Both the position numbers and the translations under genes were made by a program. This document shows positions 33,986 through 44,229 of a DNA stretch of 64,000 nt, piece after piece. This DNA is from Schistocerca nitens (Eukaryota > Arthropoda > Insecta > Orthoptera > Acrididae). The notes under the pieces are model-generated. The model was given only the letters and a program-made list of their open reading frames with translations, made no database searches and was not told where the DNA came from. Position 1 is the stretch's first letter, and each line of letters begins with the position of its first letter. The stretch spans positions 356,357,234 to 356,421,233 of the forward strand of contig NC_064622.1 in NCBI RefSeq assembly GCF_023898315.1. Direction: 5' to 3'.

Positions 33986-34270
33986 ACTCCACTAAAACAA
34001 GTATAAAGGTATACATGTTCAGTGAAGTAGATAAAAAGACTGAAAAGTCGTATCTGAATGAGGAATTTGAAACTTTCAGCGTAGGGCAGGAGCATGTGGA
34101 GGAACTACGGCTCAAGTTTAAAAGAATAATTGAACACACACTAGACAGATATATACACAGCAGAAAACTTCATATTGGGAAGGGCCTCATGGTAGACAGT
34201 CACTGCACAGAAACTACTACTTAAACAGAAGTTACTGCATAGTAGGTATAAAACAAAGCATATGACTACA
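33986..34270 (+). pseudogene. LINE E linker between endonuclease and RT
   Basis: The 87-codon frame at 33,961-34,224 contains KVYMFSEVDKKTEKSYLNEE and LKFKRIIEHTLDRYIHSRK, matching the linker of CR1-type pol proteins (KVYxxxKADWxxxxxYLxxxF and IxxAxxxxIPxK). It ends before any RT motif. Confidence 0.65.
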
Positions 34271-34750
34271 GACAGAAAGATGCTCAATGAAAGGCTTTTG
34301 ACTGTCAAGAGAGCAATGCATGATGCCCTCAATGACTACTGTAGCAGAATATTCTCCAATGATATTTGACAAAACCCAAATTCTGGTAGTAGCACCAAAG
34401 TTAGTGTCCAGTCACTTGCAACTGAGACAGGAAATGAAACTGAGGGTAGCAAAGCAAAAGCCGAATGCTTACATCTGTTTTGAAATGTTCCTTTACCAAG
34501 GGAAACCCAAAGAGAATTGCCCAATTTAACCCCCATATCACTGAAAAGATGAATGAAAGGAGAGTTGTTTGTTTCTTTTTTTGTTTTAGGGCACAAAAAC
34601 AAATAGGGTCATATGCGCCCATGTCAAAACTATAGAACACAAAGACAGAGAGAGGAGTAAAAAAAAACTACACATTAATCTCAATCGACGGAAGAGAAGA
34701 CAGCTAAAAACAGCGACATGGAGAAAGGCCTATAAAATCATATAGAAATG

Positions 34751-34848
34751 GATGTGCTGAACTAAAAATTAAATGTCCTTCACCATATTGCTATGACGGA
34801 TAAAAAATATAACGCAGCCAACACCCTGCATGTCATCTGTTAAACCCA
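34751..34848. repeat. 98-bp duplicated segment, copy at the ORF2 end
   Basis: Similar to 35,748-35,846 in the same orientation (gatgtgctgaactaaaaatt ... acaccctgcatgt ... gttaaaccc). Here it encodes the last residues of ORF2 and the start of the 3' untranslated part. Confidence 0.85.
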
Positions 34849-35740
34849 CCGATAACTCAGACGGCAAACACAAATGTGAATGTAAGTAGTTAAAAAAAAA
34901 AAAAGGGCATTTCGTCAGGAAATGGCGGACTTTCAAGGGTTGGGTGCAATGGGCAAAAAGTGGCGGGTGTGCACCACTTAACAAATTGCGATGGCTAAAA
35001 AGACGGTGCCTGATAAGCAGCCTAGCTAAAATGATCTCCTCACGGCAAGAGTGCCAAGAGGAAATCGTACAAGCCGCTGGGAGAGGCTTAATAACCTGGA
35101 GTTTGTTCCCATGAAGAGAGGACCATTGGTGCTGCCAAAGTGACACCACCTGCTGACAAACAGCATCACAGAGATCATCGAAGGTAATATAAGAACTAGC
35201 AGGCTGAGGTACGAGGACTGCAGCGTTGGCAGCAGCGTCAGTGGCCTCATTTTCTGCCAGACCGACATGACTAGGAACCTGCATAAACATCACAGTGGCT
35301 CCATCAAGACTGAGCAAGTGACAGCTTTCTTGGACCCTTTGCACTGCACGGCATGAAGATCTGCTGAGGAGATAATCACGGCAGTAGGACAGCGGTAGTT
35401 CAGCAGCTTCTATATACAGACTCTCAACCGGGCTAGTGTAAAAGGCGCCAGTAGCCAAATGGATGTCACAATGGTGGACAGCACTGAGATGGCGTAAAAG
35501 GGACGGATGTACAGATGCATAAACAAAACACCCATAGTCTAATTTTGAACGGTCAAGGGACCAGTACAAATGGAGGAGGGGGGTTTGATCTGCTCCCCAT
35601 GAAGTACCACTCAGGACATGTAGGACACTGAAGGACAGCATACAGCGGGCTGCCAAGTAAGCAATGTGGGAGGACCAAGAAAGTTTCCTATCGAGCCTGG
35701 TCCCAGGAATTTTGTAGTTTCAACGAATAGAAGAGTAACA
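34769..35740 (-). pseudogene. LINE A/C RT thumb and RNase H
   Basis: The 295-codon frame (34,769-35,656) starts MAARCMLSFSVLHVLSGTSW, then LDYGCFVYAS (RT thumb; family LDYGxxVYGS), and contains QVPSHVGLAENEATDAAANA, the RNase H motif VPGHVGIxGNExAD. It ends HCTQPLKVRHFLTKCPFF, a Cys/His motif near the ORF2 C terminus, then VGLTDD. Just upstream FLG-RLDRKLSW marks the thumb start. This is the best preserved part of the element. RNase H indicates the I/R1-type group. Confidence 0.85.
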
Positions 35741-35747
35741 GGCCCAA

Positions 35748-35846
35748 GATGTGCTGAACTAAAAATTAAATGTCCTTCTCCATATTGCTATGATGGATAA
35801 AAAGTAAAATGCAGTAGACACCCTGCGTGTTGTTTTTGTTAAATCC
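35748..35846. repeat. 98-bp duplicated segment, copy inside RT
   Basis: Second copy of 34,751-34,848, here between RT palm and thumb remnants, where it is out of place. It suggests an internal rearrangement or joining of two truncated copies. Confidence 0.85.
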
Positions 35847-35849
35847 GTG

Positions 35850-37090
35850 GAAAAGTGAAATCAGTTGGAAATCAGTGGAAAAGCGAAAACCACTGTCGAT
35901 GCTTCATGAGTGATGACTATCGAGACATAAATGATGCAAGTCTGTGGAGAACTGCAAGAGGTGGCAAAATCGTCAATGCAAAAGGAACCGGAGATGCCCA
36001 GTGGGAGACAGGTCATTATAAGGTTAATGGCAATAGCAAAGAGGACGACACTCAGCACAGAACCCTGAGGCACACAGTTTTCCTGGATACCGGTGTTCAA
36101 CAAGGCAAAGCCTCTCTGTACCTTGAGACCTCGGTCTTCACAACATTCCTGAACGAAATGGGGTATGCAGCCACTGAAGCCCCACATGTAGAGAGTATGG
36201 AGGATACCAGTCCTTCAGCAGGTGTTGTACACTTTCCTAAATCGAAAAACATGGACAGTCTGCGATTTCGGAAGAAAACCGTTCGTGGCGTCGGTGGTCA
36301 AAGTGACGAGATGGTGAACTGCAGAGCTTCGCACTCTAAATTCACACCGTACAGTGGCTAGTAAATTACGAGACTAAAGCCACCATACTAGCTGGGCATG
36401 AATCATATGTTCCATCACCCTGTAAACACAGTTGATGAGAGAAATAGGGAGGTAGCTAGAACAAAGATGTTTGTCCTTACTGGGCTTAGGTATGGGTACG
36501 ACAATGGCTTCACACCAACGTCTGGGAAACGTGACCTCTAACCAGATGTGGTTGTATATGTATGAAGCAGAAAATGCTTGCCCATGAGAGAATGGTGCTG
36601 CAACATCTAAATGTGAACAATGTCTGGCCCTGAGGTGGAGGATCAAGATGAAGTGAGAGCATGATCTAGCTCCCTCATAGTAGAGGCAGAATTGTAGCAA
36701 TCATGATTCTGCGAAGAGATGGGCATTGCCCGAGGGAAAGGTGACAGTGGGAGTAGCTCAAAATCTCCGCAAAATGGGGGCCCGAGGTGTTGGAGATAGC
36801 AGTAGGATCCTCAATGACATCGTCTGCTGCTGTCAGGCCAGAAATTGGGGAATGGATCTTGGTCCCAGAGAGCTGTCAGAGGTTGGCCCACACAAAGGGA
36901 GTAGAACTGTTAAAAGAACTAGTGAATGAAATCCAGCTAGCTTTTTTGCTATCCCAAATATCGCGACACACTGTTCATGCAGCTGTTTATAATGAATGTA
37001 GTTTGCCATCATAGGATAACAGTTAAAAACACAGGACAGCACGTCTCTGTGACCGAATTGCGTTTCGGCACGCCTCAGGCCACCAAGGGA
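35850..37090 (-). pseudogene. LINE A/C RT fingers and palm
   Basis: Frames at 36,374-36,700 contain FPRRWCEAIVVPIPKPSKDK and YLPISLINCVYRVMEHMI (RT fingers; family FPxxWxxAxVVPIPKPGKD and YRPISLxxCxxKxxExM). At 35,861-36,187 NTGIQENCVPQGSVLSVVLF and FCIDDFA represent the palm (family GxPQGSVLSxxLF and YxDDxx, with the catalytic DD kept as IDDF). The N-terminal part at 37,090-36,850 begins SVPWW and continues the endonuclease. Frameshifts separate the pieces. Confidence 0.8.
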
Positions 37091-37101
37091 CCGAGACATG
37101 G
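37091..37101. repeat. Target-site duplication of LINE B, left copy
   Basis: ACCGAGACATG, identical to 43,368-43,378. Confidence 0.9.
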
Positions 37102-37392
37102 TTGGTTGGTTGGTTTGGGGGATTAAAGGGACCAGACTGCTACGGTCATCGGTCCCTTGTTCCAAAACTTAAAAACTCCCACACAGAATAAAAACGACAA
37201 TGGAAAAGATGACACAGGACAAGAAAGACGTAGACAGAGACCAGACAAAAGGAATTAAAAGCACACAGAGTGTGACAGTGGTTGGCCGACCATAGAGACA
37301 AAAAAGGAAAAACCAACCACCGAGAACCACACTAAAAACTCAGACAAAAATCGCAGGCCAAAGGCCAGAATCAATAGAATAAGGACAAACAC
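37102..37392 (-). other. LINE B 3' untranslated region and tail
   Basis: On minus it ends GGGACCGATGACCGTAGCAG, a LINE 3' end, followed by AACCAACCAACCAACCA. Such short tandem tails replace poly(A) in several I-type LINEs. Confidence 0.8.
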
Positions 37393-40300
37393 TTAGATTG
37401 AGTGATGAAAGCCCCCTGCCCGAATGAAACGCAAAACTAAGCCTGCCATAGCAGTGTCATCTTTTAAAAGGACAGGGAGCGTATCAGGCAGCGCAAACGT
37501 CTGCCTGAGCACAGTTAAAAGGGGACAGGCCAAGAAAATGTGGACCACCGTCAAATCCGACCCGCAGCCACATAGAGGCGGGTCCTCATGGCGCAGTAAA
37601 TGGCTGTGAGTCAAGCGGGTGTGGCCAATGCGGAGCCAACAAAGGACTACTGAGACCCTCCGAGTGGCTCGCATGGATGACTGCCACACATCCGTCGTCT
37701 TCTTGATAGGACGGAGTTTGTTTGGCGTGGTCAGGTTGCGTCATTCAGTGTTCCCAAAGTTCGAATACTTTGCGGTGTAAGATCGCTCGCAAATCAGTCT
37801 CCGGGAGGCCAATGTCTAGAGATGGTTTACTGGTTGCCTGTTTGGCCAGGCAGTCTACATGTTCATTGCCGGGTATCCCAACATGGCCTGGGGTCCACAC
37901 AAAGACCACAGAGCAGCCACAATGGGCAAGAGTATGGAGGGACTCCTGGACAGCCATCACCAGACAAAAGCGAGGGAAGCACTGGTCGATAGCTCGTAAA
38001 CTGCACAGGGAGTCGCTCACCTGAGCAGGAGCGGATATGCTCTAGGGCACGAAAGATGGCAACCAGCTCAGCAAAGAAAATGCAGCAGCCAGCCGGCAAT
38101 GAATATTGTTCGTAATGGTCCCCTAGAGTCAGAGCATAACCGACACGACAAACAACCATTGAACCGTCAGTGTAAACAATGCCAGAGCCCTGATACATGG
38201 GAAGGATGGAAAGAAAGCGGCGGCGGAAGGCCTCCGGAGGGACTGAGTCCTTCGGGCCCTGTGCCAATTCAAGCTGAAGGAAAGGGCGGGGCACACACCA
38301 CAGGGGTGTACGCAGAGGGGCCAGGAAAGGACGTGGAAGAGGGAAAACCCCAAGCCCAGAGAGAAGCTCTCTGATGTGGACCACGATCATACAACCCGAC
38401 CGGGGCCAACATTCTGGGAGACGGACGACTGACTGTGGGAACAGGAGATGATAATTAGGATGCCCGGGCAAGCTACAAACATGCGTAGCATAAGCGGCCA
38501 GTAAACATTGGCGCCGTAACCGCAGTGGAGGGACACCTGCCTCCACAAGTATGCTGTCCACGGGGCTGGTCCATAATACAGATGGGACTGGATTAATGCC
38601 TGGTAGAGCCGTACGAGGGTAGATCGGTCGGCGACCCAGCCGGTGTGGCTCAAGCATCGCAGAGCATTAAGATGCCGCCAACACATCTGTTTAAGCTGCC
38701 GAATATGTAGGAGCCAAGTCAACCGGGCATCAAAAACCACACCCAAAAACCGGTGTGTCTCCACCACAGCAAGAAGTTCGCCGCTAAGATAAAGCCGCGG
38801 CTCAGGGTGAACTGTTCGTCGCCAGCAGAAATGCATAAAGCAGGCCTTTGCAGCCGAAAACTGAAAGCCATGTGCTACAGCCCAAGACTGTGCCTTGCGG
38901 ATAGCGTCCTGCAGCTGACGTTCAGCAGCTGCAATGCCAATGGAGCTATAGTAGAGGCAGAAGTCGTCAGCATACAACGAAGCTGAGACAGACTTCCCAC
39001 CGCCGCAGCGAGCCCGTTAATTGCAATTAAAAACAAGAAGACACTTATGACAGATCCATGTGGTACCCCGTTCGCCTGAACTCGGGAGGAACTATGGGAG
39101 GCCGCGACTTGCATGCGGAAGGTACGATGCAACAGAAAACTTCGTAGGAAAATCGGCAGCGGACGCCGAAGACCACAACAATGAAGCGTAGAGAGAATGT
39201 GATGGCGCCATGTCGTATCGTATGCCTTCCGCATGTCGAAAAGACAGCGAAAAAGACAGCGACGAGGTGCCGATGGCGGGCAAAGGCCGTACAGATGGCT
39301 GACTTCAGGCTCACCAGATTGTCGGCAGCAGAGTGGCCTTTCAGAACCCACCCTGAGTCGGAGCTAGAAGGCCCCGAGACTCGAGCACCCAACTCAACCG
39401 CCGGCTCACCATGTGTTCAAGCAACTTGCAAAGAACGTTGGTGAGGCTAATGGGGCAGTAGCTGTCCACCTCCAATGGGTTCTTACCAGGTTTCAAAACG
39501 GGGATAACAATGCTTTCCCGCCACTGCGACGGAAACTCACCCTCAACCCAGATACGGTTGTAAAGGCTGAGGAGGCGTTGCTGGCAGTACACAGAGAGGT
39601 GTTTCAGCATCTGACAGTGGATGCGATCTGGCCCGGGAGCTGTATCAGGGCAAGCTGCTAGAGCACTGTGGAATTCCCACTCAGTGAATGGGACATTGTA
39701 GGATTCAGGATGGCGGGTGTGAAATGAAAGGCTCTGTCGTTCCAACCACTCTTTAATGGAGCAGAAGGCCAGTGGGTAATTCACAGATGCAGAACTGAGA
39801 GCAAAATGGTCTGCTAAGCGGTTTGCAATTATGTCAGAGTCAGTACAAATTTCCCCATTCAGTGACAGCGCAGGGACGCTGACAGGGGTCCGATAGCCAT
39901 AGAGGCGCCTAATCTTGGCCCAGACCTGCGATGGAGAGACATGGAGGCCAATGGTGGAGACATACCGTTCCCAGCATTCCTGCTTGCGTTAGCGGATAAG
40001 GTGGTGGGCCCGCGCACGCAGTCGTCTGAAGGCGATGAGGTTGTTCTATGGAGGGATGTCGCTTGTGACGCTGGAGCGCCCGCCAGCGATCTTTAATCAG
40101 TCAACTCAAAGCAATGCTCTAAGAGTGCTCCAGTGTAGAGTTTCTCAAAGTTAGAAATAATCTGCTGGTCCACAGGTTGGAGTAACGGTATGGTGTTGGG
40201 AGGCAGAAATTGGATCTTGATCAATTGAAAATCTTCAAGGAGGAGATTTTGTAGGCCTGGAGAATGGGCAGGAGTGTTGTCCATAGCAAGCATGACATGG

Positions 40301-41205
40301 GGTGACAGATTCATCTCAAGCAGGCGACCACCACCAAGGCACAGTCCTCCACCGAGGGGACCCAGAAGAATGGGGAATGGCAGATTCTGCGGCAATAACG
40401 ATGCCGGTGGTGACCGAGTGAACCACCGCATCAACAGCTTCATTAGAAAGAGGCGCAATAGTGGTCATGGAGGAGAACAAGTCCCAGTCAGCCTTATTCA
40501 TAGCCCATCCGCATGGGCGCCCAGAAGAGTGACACTGTGGCAGTGACAGAAAGATCGGAAAGTGGTCACGACCACACAGGTCGTCATGTACACTCCATTG
40601 GACAGAAGGTGCGAGGCTAGGGCTGCAGATCGAAAGGTCAATGGCGGAGTACGTGCCATGCGCCATACTGAAATGTGTGAAGGCACCATCATTTAAAATG
40701 GAAAGGTCGAGCTGTGTCAATACATTCTCAATGGTGGCACCTTGACCTATTGCCACTGACCCACCCCACAAAGGGTTATGGGCGCTGAAGTCGCCCAGTA
40801 ACAGGAAAGGCGGCGGCAATTGGACTATCAGCGCAGCCAGGACATGCTGCGGGACATCACAATCTGGTGGAAGATAAAGACTGCAGACAGTAACAGCCTG
40901 TGGCGTCCACACCCGAACAGCGACAGCCTCTAAAGGTGTTTGCAGAGGTACAGACTCTGCTGTGAAGGGAGTGAAGGACATAGATGCAGACGCCACCAGA
41001 TACCCTTTCATAAGTGGCCCGGTTCCTATAATAACCCCAATAGCCACCGAGGGCGGGGGTTCGCATTGCCGGAAATCAAGTTTCTTGTAGAGCAATACAG
41101 ATGAAAGGGTGAAGGCTGATAAGTTGTCGGAGCTCAGCTAGATAGTGGAAAAAAATCGCTGCAGTTCCACTGGAGAATGGTATTGTCGATGGCTGAGAAA
41201 GGCAT
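37393..41205 (-). pseudogene. LINE B ORF2: endonuclease, reverse transcriptase, RNase H
   Basis: ORF2 starts 20 nt after the ORF1 stop, at MPFSAIDNTILQWNC (41,205). The endonuclease frame (40,316-41,095) has LLLGDFSAHNPLWGG, YSAIDLSICS and GRDHFPIFLSL, with the catalytic D, D and DH present. RT appears at 39,784-39,341 (FPSQWRESIVIPVLKPGKNP, YCPISLTNVLCKLLEHMV), 39,351-38,875 (CLFDMRKAYDTTWRH, VPHGSVISVFLF) and 38,977 onward (MYADDFCLYYSS, catalytic YADD intact; FLGVVFDARLTW). RNase H follows: GIVYTDGSM, FAELVAIFRAL, VWTPGHVGIPGNEHVDCLA. The C-terminal Cys/His motif is at 37,393-37,689 (PPLCGCGSDLTVVHIFLACP). Frameshifts, plus a foreign insert at 40,090-40,320, make it inactive. Confidence 0.9.
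40090..40320 (-). pseudogene. Fragment of a Tigger/pogo-type transposase embedded in LINE B
   Basis: The minus strand encodes about 75 residues: LEMNLSPHVMLAMDNTPAHS, then LEDFQLIKIQFLPPNTIPLL, QPVDQQIISNFEKLYTGALL and EHCFELTD. This is the central DDE (CENP-B/jerky-like) domain of pogo/Tigger transposases, including the DNxPxH motif (second catalytic aspartate) and the LPPNTxPLLQPxDQ block. No inverted repeats, poly(A) or target duplication is visible around it. It lies precisely where LINE ORF2 should continue from VPWW to the RT, replacing about 20 nt of it. Confidence 0.85.
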
Positions 41206-41225
41206 GAAGGGACTGGGGAAGCAGT

Positions 41226-42758
41226 TTACGCCACTGGGTCACTTGCTGCCACAGATTCAGTACCCGCGTGAGTGACATCCATGGCATCTGAGGGTCCGGT
41301 GAGATCCAGGTCTTCAGCAGACGTCAGAATCTCTACTTCATCCTCAGACGCTGAGCTTGCAGGAAGCGGTGGAACAGGTGCCACCGCAATGTCGGGATTC
41401 TTGGGAACCTTTTCCTTCTTCTGTTTCTCTCGCTGTGCCTTCAGTGGTTCTGGCTGGGAGGGCTTCCCTGGGTCAGGCTCAGGGACAGACGACGATCGTG
41501 AGGCCCTACGACCAGCGACCGGTGGTTGTTTCAGTCACTTGCGGGTATCCGCTTTTCCGCTGGTCTGAACTTGCAAAGGGAGGTCCCCAAGGGACCCCTT
41601 CCTGGCGAGAGGAGCCGAAGAAGTCTGATGCTTCTCCGGCTGGGAAGGGGGAACAGATGTCCGCCTTTGTTGGGAGGGAGGGGGAGGGGGGGGGGAGGGG
41701 GGGCGGGGTGTTGCTCCTGAAGTAGATGGAGCAGGAGCAACAGGGAGTGAAGTGCTCCCCACCATAAAGGGGGCAGGTGTGGTCCTTCGACTCTGAGAGC
41801 TGACTGGATGTGTTGCAGCTGACGAAACTGTAGCAGGAGTGACAGTGGCGGCATAAGAAGACGTCATGCGCACGGCATGAAGCCGGTCATATTTCTGCTT
41901 AGCCTCCGTGTAGGTTAGTCGGACCAGGGTCTTGATTTCCATTATTTTCCTTTCCTTCTGCAGAATCGGACAGTCCGGCGAGCAAGGAGGATGGTGCTCT
42001 CCACAGTTGACACAGATGGGAGGCGGGGCACATGGAGTATCAGGATGGGATGGACGACCACAATCGCGACACATCAGGCTGGAAGCACAGCGTGAAGACA
42101 TATGGCCGAACTTCCAACACTTTAAGCACTGCATCGGGGGAGGGATATATGGCTTTACATCACAGCGGTAAACCATCACTTTGATCTTCTCAGGTAATGT
42201 GTCACCCTCGAAGGCCAAGATGAAGGCACCGGTGGCAACTTTATGATCCCTCGGACCCCGGTGGACACACCGGATGAAATGGACACCTCGTCGCTCTAAG
42301 TTGGCGTGCACCTCATTATCGGACTGTAAAAGGAGATCCCTGTGGAAAATAATGCCCTGGGCCATATTTAAGCTTTTATGGGGTGTGATAGTAACTGAAA
42401 CATCCCCCAGCTTCTTACAAGCGAGCAAGGCCCATGACTGCGCAGAGGATGCTGTTTTTATCAAAACCGAACCGCACCGCATTTTGGACAAGCCCTCCAC
42501 CTCCCCGAACTTGTCCTCTAAATGCTCTACAAAGAACTGAGGCTTCACAGATACAAAGGATTCACCATCAGCTCTGGTACAGACGAGATACTGGGGCGAA
42601 TACGTTTCACGGTCATTCATAGCCTTTCGTTCCTCCCATGGTGTGGCCAGGGAGGGGAACGATTTGGGGTCATACACATCAGCTTTAAAATGAGCCCTCG
42701 AACGCTTAGAGACTGGTGGTGGCTGGCCACCAGCAAGAGATGATGTGCCACGCTTCAT
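41226..42758 (-). pseudogene. LINE B ORF1 (nucleic-acid-binding protein) with one in-frame stop
   Basis: A frame of about 510 codons is open from MKRGTSSLAGG (42,758) to the stop at 41,226 except for TGA at 41,535-41,537 (codon 408). Residues about 75-110 hold VEHLEDKFGEVEGLSKM and GSVLIKT, the RNA-recognition-like core. At about 205-265 come three cysteine knuckles: CLKCWKFGHMSSRC, CRDCGRPSHPDTPC and CVNCGEHHPPCSPDC. These are followed by ILQKERKIMEIKTL, a proline-rich region and an acidic tail (SASEDEVEILTSAEDLD). The family protein packages element RNA. The acidic tail after the premature stop shows the original length. Confidence 0.88.
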
Positions 42759-43367
42759 TGCGTGTCATCCACCCTGATGCCACCTACCCCGACCAAGGGC
42801 CTTCCCCATGGGTGCCACCCAGCCACAGCAAGGGCCACCTGGCAGGATGGCCATTGCCGGGAGTCCTGCATCAGGTAGATGGGAATGTACTCCTTGGCAT
42901 ACATGGGGAATAAACGGCGCAGGCATCAGTAGAGCGATCCCTGTGTTGTCAGTGGGCTACAACCAACAAGGTGCATGGTGGCCTCACCGCAACGGACTGG
43001 CTACCGTGCTGGATTTTAGGTGACATGTAGTCCATGGTCGCCGTCAGTGCAGAAAGTGGCACTGCACATCACATGGCGGAAAGTGCACGCAGGAACGTAT
43101 CCATGCCCAAGAGATGGAGAGCGGGCAGGACTGCAATGCAACAATGAATAATCTGGCGAAAGGTCTGACCGCAAGATGGACACAATGCACCAAGTAAGGC
43201 ACCCTTCCACAATCGGCTCGCTCTTCAGAAGAATTTTGAGATATGGAGGTCAAACCCAACAGGGGACCATGACATAAGGCCGAAACTTTTGAGACTCCTT
43301 TTAGTCGCCTCTTATGACAGGCTGGAATACCGCGGGCCTATTCTTACCCCCGGATCCGCAGGGGGCC
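42759..43367 (-). promoter_or_regulatory. LINE B 5' leader (internal promoter region)
   Basis: Complete leader from the target duplication to the ORF1 start, 609 nt. Full-length LINEs carry their promoter here; I cannot point to specific sites. A block at 42,810-42,870 recurs at 1,130-1,200 in LINE D. Confidence 0.7.
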
Positions 43368-43378
43368 ACCGAGACATG
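43368..43378. repeat. Target-site duplication of LINE B, right copy
   Basis: ACCGAGACATG, identical to 37,091-37,101. Confidence 0.9.
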
Positions 43379-44205
43379 CCGTGGTAAATAGGAAGTGCGA
43401 GAAATGGAATGTTCTGTGGCAGTAAGGATACCATTTGTAAGATATTCTACCTGGTTGTCATCACAACTAGGGAAATGTTCGTCGAAAGTTGCCAGGGAGG
43501 AGTAAAGCCTCCAATTGGCCTTAATAAGTTGCCATTTGCGTGTGCACATAATTGGGGTAGGAGTCAGCAAAGAGATGGCACACGGGAAATGGTCACTCGG
43601 GTATGTTACAGAGAAAACAGACCACTCGAAACGATGGGCAAGCTGGGCAGTGCAGAAGGATAGGTCCACATCGGAATAGGTGTGCATGGATCTGAAAGGA
43701 ACGTGGGTGCTCCTGTGTTAAGACAGAGGAGGTTAGGTTGATTGAGAAGGGCAGCCAAGAGGGCACCTCGCGAACAGGTTCTAGGAGAACTCCAAAGGGT
43801 ATAGCGTGCATTAAAGTCACCAAGTACTAGTATGGGGCGAGGTAGCTGCCCAATAAGCTGGGGGCATCTGCCCTGGTGACATTAAATAACAGAGGGATGT
43901 AAGTGGTACAAAGGGAAACAGATTGAAGGCAGATAGTCAAGGAGATGGGTTGACTATGAACGTCATCCTGTATGAGCAGCATGACTCCCCCACAAGATGG
44001 AATGCTGCACTTGGGGGAGGGGGGGGGGGGAGATCTGAATGGACCAGGAATAAAGAATAAATGTGAGAGCTCAATGCAGTTGTGAGGGCGCAATTTTATT
44101 TCCTGGAGGAGAGAACAAGCAGATGCTGCAGTTCTAAGAGCAGCCGTAAATCCTCTTTTTTTGATCATAGGTCATGAACATTCCATTGAAGGATAGTCAC
44201 AACAA
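43379..44205 (-). pseudogene. LINE A/C endonuclease
   Basis: Begins TILQWNVHDL (44,205; family ILQWNxxGLRSKK) and continues KKEDLRLLLELQ. The frame 43,301-43,687 contains SDVDLSFCTAQLAHRFEWSV and YPSDHFPCAISL (family SSPDLxxxxxWxV and SDHxPI), then SISRTSYLPRHVSV at the junction where LINE B entered. The middle is frameshifted. Confidence 0.8.
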
Positions 44206-44229
44206 GGAAAGGGGAGGACGGAAAAAATG

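Larger units (their letters stand above)
30576..34270 (+). mobile_element. LINE E: CR1/Jockey-type non-LTR retrotransposon, decayed and interrupted
   Basis: The plus strand carries, in order, an ORF1-like region (30,576-31,700), endonuclease (31,700-32,261 and 33,648-33,790) and the linker before RT (33,986-34,270). A mariner (32,264-33,645) sits inside the endonuclease, and a GT-rich repeat follows at 33,791-33,985. RT itself is missing; the element stops where the minus-strand LINE begins. Outer limits are approximate. Confidence 0.7.
37102..43367 (-). mobile_element. LINE B: full-length I-type non-LTR retrotransposon
   Basis: A 6,266-bp element with 5' leader (43,367-42,759), ORF1, ORF2 with endonuclease, RT and RNase H, and a 3' untranslated part ending in repeats of CCAA (37,102-37,120 on minus). 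The 11-bp target duplication ACCGAGACATG is at 37,091-37,101 and 43,368-43,378. The leader begins GGCCCCCTGCGGATCCGGGG on minus, which I recall as the start of a widespread locust LINE. Presence of this leader and the duplication shows the copy is not 5'-truncated, unusual for LINEs. Confidence 0.92.
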
